The notes under the pieces: model-generated
Told to the model about the DNA's origin: nothing
The model's input: the letters and a program-made list of their open reading frames with translations, nothing else
Databases searched by the model: none
Shown: positions 40,735-43,918 of the stretch, piece after piece
Layout: each line of letters opens with the position of its first letter
Numbering within the stretch: the first letter of the stretch is position 1
Assembly: GCA_003956705.1 (NCBI GenBank)
Contig: QZCP01000667.1
Location: forward strand, 1-43,918
Length of the DNA: 43,918 nt
Source of the DNA: Brevipalpus yothersi
Lineage: Eukaryota; Arthropoda; Arachnida; Trombidiformes; Tenuipalpidae
Direction of reading: 5' to 3'
Translations under genes and position numbers: made by a program

Positions 40735-41418
40735 NNNNNNNNNNNNNNNNNNNNNNNNNNNNNNNNNNNNNNNNNNNNNNNNNNNNNNNNNNNNNNNNNN
40801 NNNNNNNNNNNNNNNNNNNNNNNNNNNNNNNNNNNNNNNNNNNNNNNNNNNNNNNNNNNNNNNNNNNNNNNNNNNNNNNNNNNNNNNNNNNNNNNNNNNN
40901 NNNNNNNNNNNNNNNNNNNNNNNNNNNNNNNNNNNNNNNNNNNNNNNNNNNNNNNNNNNNNNNNNNNNNNNNNNNNNNNNNNNNNNNNNNNNNNNNNNNN
41001 NNNNNNNNNNNNNNNNNNNNNNNNNNNNNNNNNNNNNNNNNNNNNNNNNNNNNNNNNNNNNNNNNNNNNNNNNNNNNNNNNNNNNNNNNNNNNNNNNNNN
41101 NNNNNNNNNNNNNNNNNNNNNNNNNNNNNNNNNNNNNNNNNNNNNNNNNNNNNNNNNNNNNNNNNNNNNNNNNNNNNNNNNNNNNNNNNNNNNNNNNNNN
41201 NNNNNNNNNNNNNNNNNNNNNNNNNNNNNNNNNNNNNNNNNNNNNNNNNNNNNNNNNNNNNNNNNNNNNNNNNNNNNNNNNNNNNNNNNNNNNNNNNNNN
41301 NNNNNNNNNNNNNNNNNNNNNNNNNNNNNNNNNNNNNNNNNNNNNNNNNNNNNNNNNNNNNNNNNNNNNNNNNNNNNNNNNNNNNNNNNNNNNNNNNNNN
41401 NNNNNNNNNNNNNNNNNN

Positions 41419-41488
<70 letters not shown>
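40664..41488. repeat. (TC)n array interrupted by assembly gap
   Basis: 71 bp of TC before and 70 bp after 684 N. Probably one array, the largest in the window. Confidence 0.9.
40735..41418. other. Assembly gap, 684 N
   Basis: Run of N flanked by pure TC repeat on both sides (40664-40734 and 41419-41488). The gap therefore sits inside one long TC array that could not be assembled; its true length is unknown. Two 300-codon frames that cross it are artefacts. Confidence 0.99.
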
Positions 41489-41490
<2 letters not shown>

Positions 41491-42835
41491 GGTTCCATTA
41501 TTCAGGATATCCAACTAATATGGAAAGTGAGAAAATGTTCAATATGAGTGGATGTCAAGAGGGAAAGAATGATGATGCATCAATCAGGAGAAAACTTAGA
41601 AATTCAATCGAGCAACAAGATGATTGAAAGTTTAAAGTTTTGAGTTTAAAGAGTTATGATGCTGTGTTTTTTGGAACATTATTTTTCCAGAATAAAATTT
41701 TGATTTCAATCATTAAATTATAAATTATACTTTGTGGTGATTTGTTGGCAAAATATGACTCTTGTAAGCACAAAATTGTCCTCTTGGTTAAGTATCATTT
41801 CTTTTCAACACAAATCATCAAAAAATTCTGATAAAAGAGTGTTATCTGCGGCCTCCGTTATGAGCCCGAATTCCCCAAAACCTCATAGCCAACAGTCCAA
41901 ATATGATTACCAGGTATCTCATTTCATGTTCATTTTACAGATCCAAAAAATGAATCAAACCCACAAAGGTCATAAATAATGTAATAATAAAACTTTTTCC
42001 AAAACTCATTCAAGTCAAAGTTCATCGATCCATTGTTATTCTATATTCTATATTCAGCATGATACATCTAATTATAGCATAAAAGTATGTGTAAGCCCAG
42101 CAGTTGACCGCAAGTATGTTGAAGATGGAAAAGAAAGAAGTTAAGAGGTTGAGTGTTTATAATGATGATCATACGCATGGACCCACACGAGTGTCGAAAG
42201 GAAGATAAAGATGATCTTCTCCTCCTCCTCTTTCTTCTTCTTCTTCTCTCCTCTTCTCTCCTCTTTCGTTCTATCTTCTCTATAATAGAGAATACTTGAG
42301 TGACTGATTGTAGGGCTATTAATAAAGGTAAAGGTATACAGATAATGATCACTTTCACCGAGAGATGATCAGCGGATTCATTATTGAAACATTCTTTCAA
42401 CGGCGAAAGTTTGCCACATCTTTTTTTCCCCTCTCTTTTAGAGAAGGCCGATACTTGAATCTATCATCGGCTCGTCAATGGGACTGATTTGGAAGTAGTA
42501 TACGATGGAATATGGTTGGAATATCAACACAAACCACCTCCAAACCACCCACAGACACATAAGCACACACATATACTCAAAAGTGGACTTGACCACAGGC
42601 GCCAATCGATAAGTTAAACATTGGCCCATCTTAAATGGACCATGAATAAGTGTGATTGTGTTTGTGAACCATGAAAATTTTCCTTTCCAATCAAGCAATT
42701 CAGATTGGCTCGTTAATCATTCCCGGAAAGAGTGTGGAAGAAGAAAAAATTTTGTGTTCAAAATCAATTGCTTTTACTTCCAAACTGTATCCATAGTGGA
42801 AACAGATTGACTTCAAGTGTGTTTGTGTGTGGCTT

Positions 42836-43009
42836 TTATTTTAAATTTTTATGATGATCATCATCATGATCATCATAATGGTGATGATAGCCGGTGGAGG
42901 CGGTTCGTGTGGCCAAAGAGAGATAGTGTCCATAAACCAAGGAAAGGACCACCGAGAGGAAATATACACACATTTTGGGGATGAGAATAATTTCTAGAGG
43001 ACGCGGCAT
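42836..43009 (-). CDS. Possible small secreted His/Asp-rich peptide, 57 codons
   Basis: The frame starts MPRPLEIILIPKMCVYFLSV, continues VLSLVYG (signal-peptide-like) and ends in a tail GYHHHYDDHDDDHHKNLK. The ATG has A at -3, and an AATAAA overlaps the stop. His/Asp-rich tails can bind metal ions, but this one is encoded by an ATC/ATG microsatellite and may be accidental. The opposite strand is also open over part of the region. Confidence 0.2.
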   Translation of the reverse strand: MPRPLEIILIPKMCVYFLSVVLSLVYGHYLSLATRTASTGYHHHYDDHDDDHHKNLK

Positions 43010-43918
43010 CTTAAACACACACAGTAAACTATTATGACTACCAGAATAATCATTTGGAAGAATGAAGGTAGAGAATTCAATTCACTGAGCACGTTCACAA
43101 TCAGATACCGGAAACGGAGATACAAACACACACACACACATATATATGTATATACTGAAAGAGACGATAGACTGACACCTATAATTCGGATAATAATGTG
43201 ACAATAAGTCAAAGTGAATATCATCATGGAGGAGTGGAAGAGGAGGAAGAAGAGGAGGTGGAAGAAGGAGGAAAATTATCCACAAGTTAAGATGTGAGAG
43301 AGAAAGACCTTAATGATGAGTGTATGACCATTTAGATGTGCAAGATTGACTTTTGGACTTTTTCTTCTATTCGCCATTCTTTTGCCTACTTTTCATCACC
43401 ACAATGCGATACCTTCGAATGGTGCTAACGTAGTATATATACATCATATTCTTTTTCCCCTTCTTCCTTTGATGAGTGGAACTGTGTGTGTGCATGATGA
43501 GACATATTCATGATGTATAAATATATATACATATATGAAATGCTTGTATGTGTGTGCATTGTGTGTCCAAACTTTGAGGCCAAGTGTGATATCATTTTTT
43601 GTGTCCACTTTATTCATCATCAGAATGATCCTTTTTTTCCCAACCTCTCTCTCTCTTTCTCTCTCTCTCTATTTCTGTCTCTCTCTTTCTCTCTCTTTCT
43701 TTATGTGTCCATAAAAGAGAGTGAATATCCATCACTACAACTAAGACCAGTAGCCAAAATTGTTCAGGCCATTATGTGCACACACACATACGTACACACA
43801 CAACGATTTCGATGATGATCTTAAAGCATCTCTCTTCAACTGCATGCTATTTGAATTAATCAACGCTCAGGATGGAAGTGAGAAAATTGAATGTAAACTA
43901 TCTTCCTACACTTGCCTT

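Noticed and set aside
40535..41518. Two 300-codon open frames over the gap (both strands)
   Set aside because: They consist of TC/GA repeat plus undetermined bases; not genes.

Overview
The window is eukaryotic, AT-rich, and dominated by intronic or intergenic DNA. It carries one gene I can recognise with confidence: a partial COE-family transcription factor gene (Collier/Olf/EBF; Drosophila knot/collier, vertebrate EBF) on the minus strand. Six coding exons can be joined by matching splice phases into 327 continuous codons. They run from the start of the DNA-binding domain (28880), through the zinc knuckle and the IPT/TIG domain, to the first helix and loop of the HLH (126). The gene continues past the left edge; the second HLH helix and C-terminal exons are missing. 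No N-terminal exon could be identified upstream. Residue choices in the DNA-binding domain look protostome or arthropod-like. The TIG domain is unusually diverged for this very conserved family, which would fit a fast-evolving arthropod lineage such as a mite; the species call is inference.

Layout, in the gene's direction (high to low coordinates): 28907-43918 is upstream DNA (intron 1, 5' UTR or intergenic); 28464-28880 exon a (most of the DNA-binding domain and the zinc knuckle); 2.5 kb intron; 25870-25951 exon b; 16.9 kb intron; 8868-8985 exon c (end of the DNA-binding domain); 7.7 kb intron; 1026-1174 exon d and 731-857 exon e (TIG domain), separated by 168 bp; 516 bp intron; 126-214 exon f, which ends at a GC (not GT) donor site.

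The most visible feature is the density of pure (GA)n/(TC)n tracts. About thirty are 45-98 bp long, on average one per 1.4 kb and on both strands. They generate most of the long reading frames in the window (runs of Ser-Leu or Arg-Glu), which are artefacts. A 684-base run of N (40735-41418) lies inside one such tract. One short tract serves directly as the polypyrimidine tract of a COE splice acceptor. A heptamer, CAGCATC, is also dispersed and locally tandem far more often than base composition suggests.

Outside the COE exons I found no recognisable second gene, tRNA, rRNA, known microRNA or transposon. Several unexplained open frames stand out: a 168-codon frame with hydrophobic segments at 37878-38384 just behind the only G-quadruplex-like tract, two short frames with signal-peptide-like starts, and exon-like GC-richer pockets. 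These are listed with low confidence.
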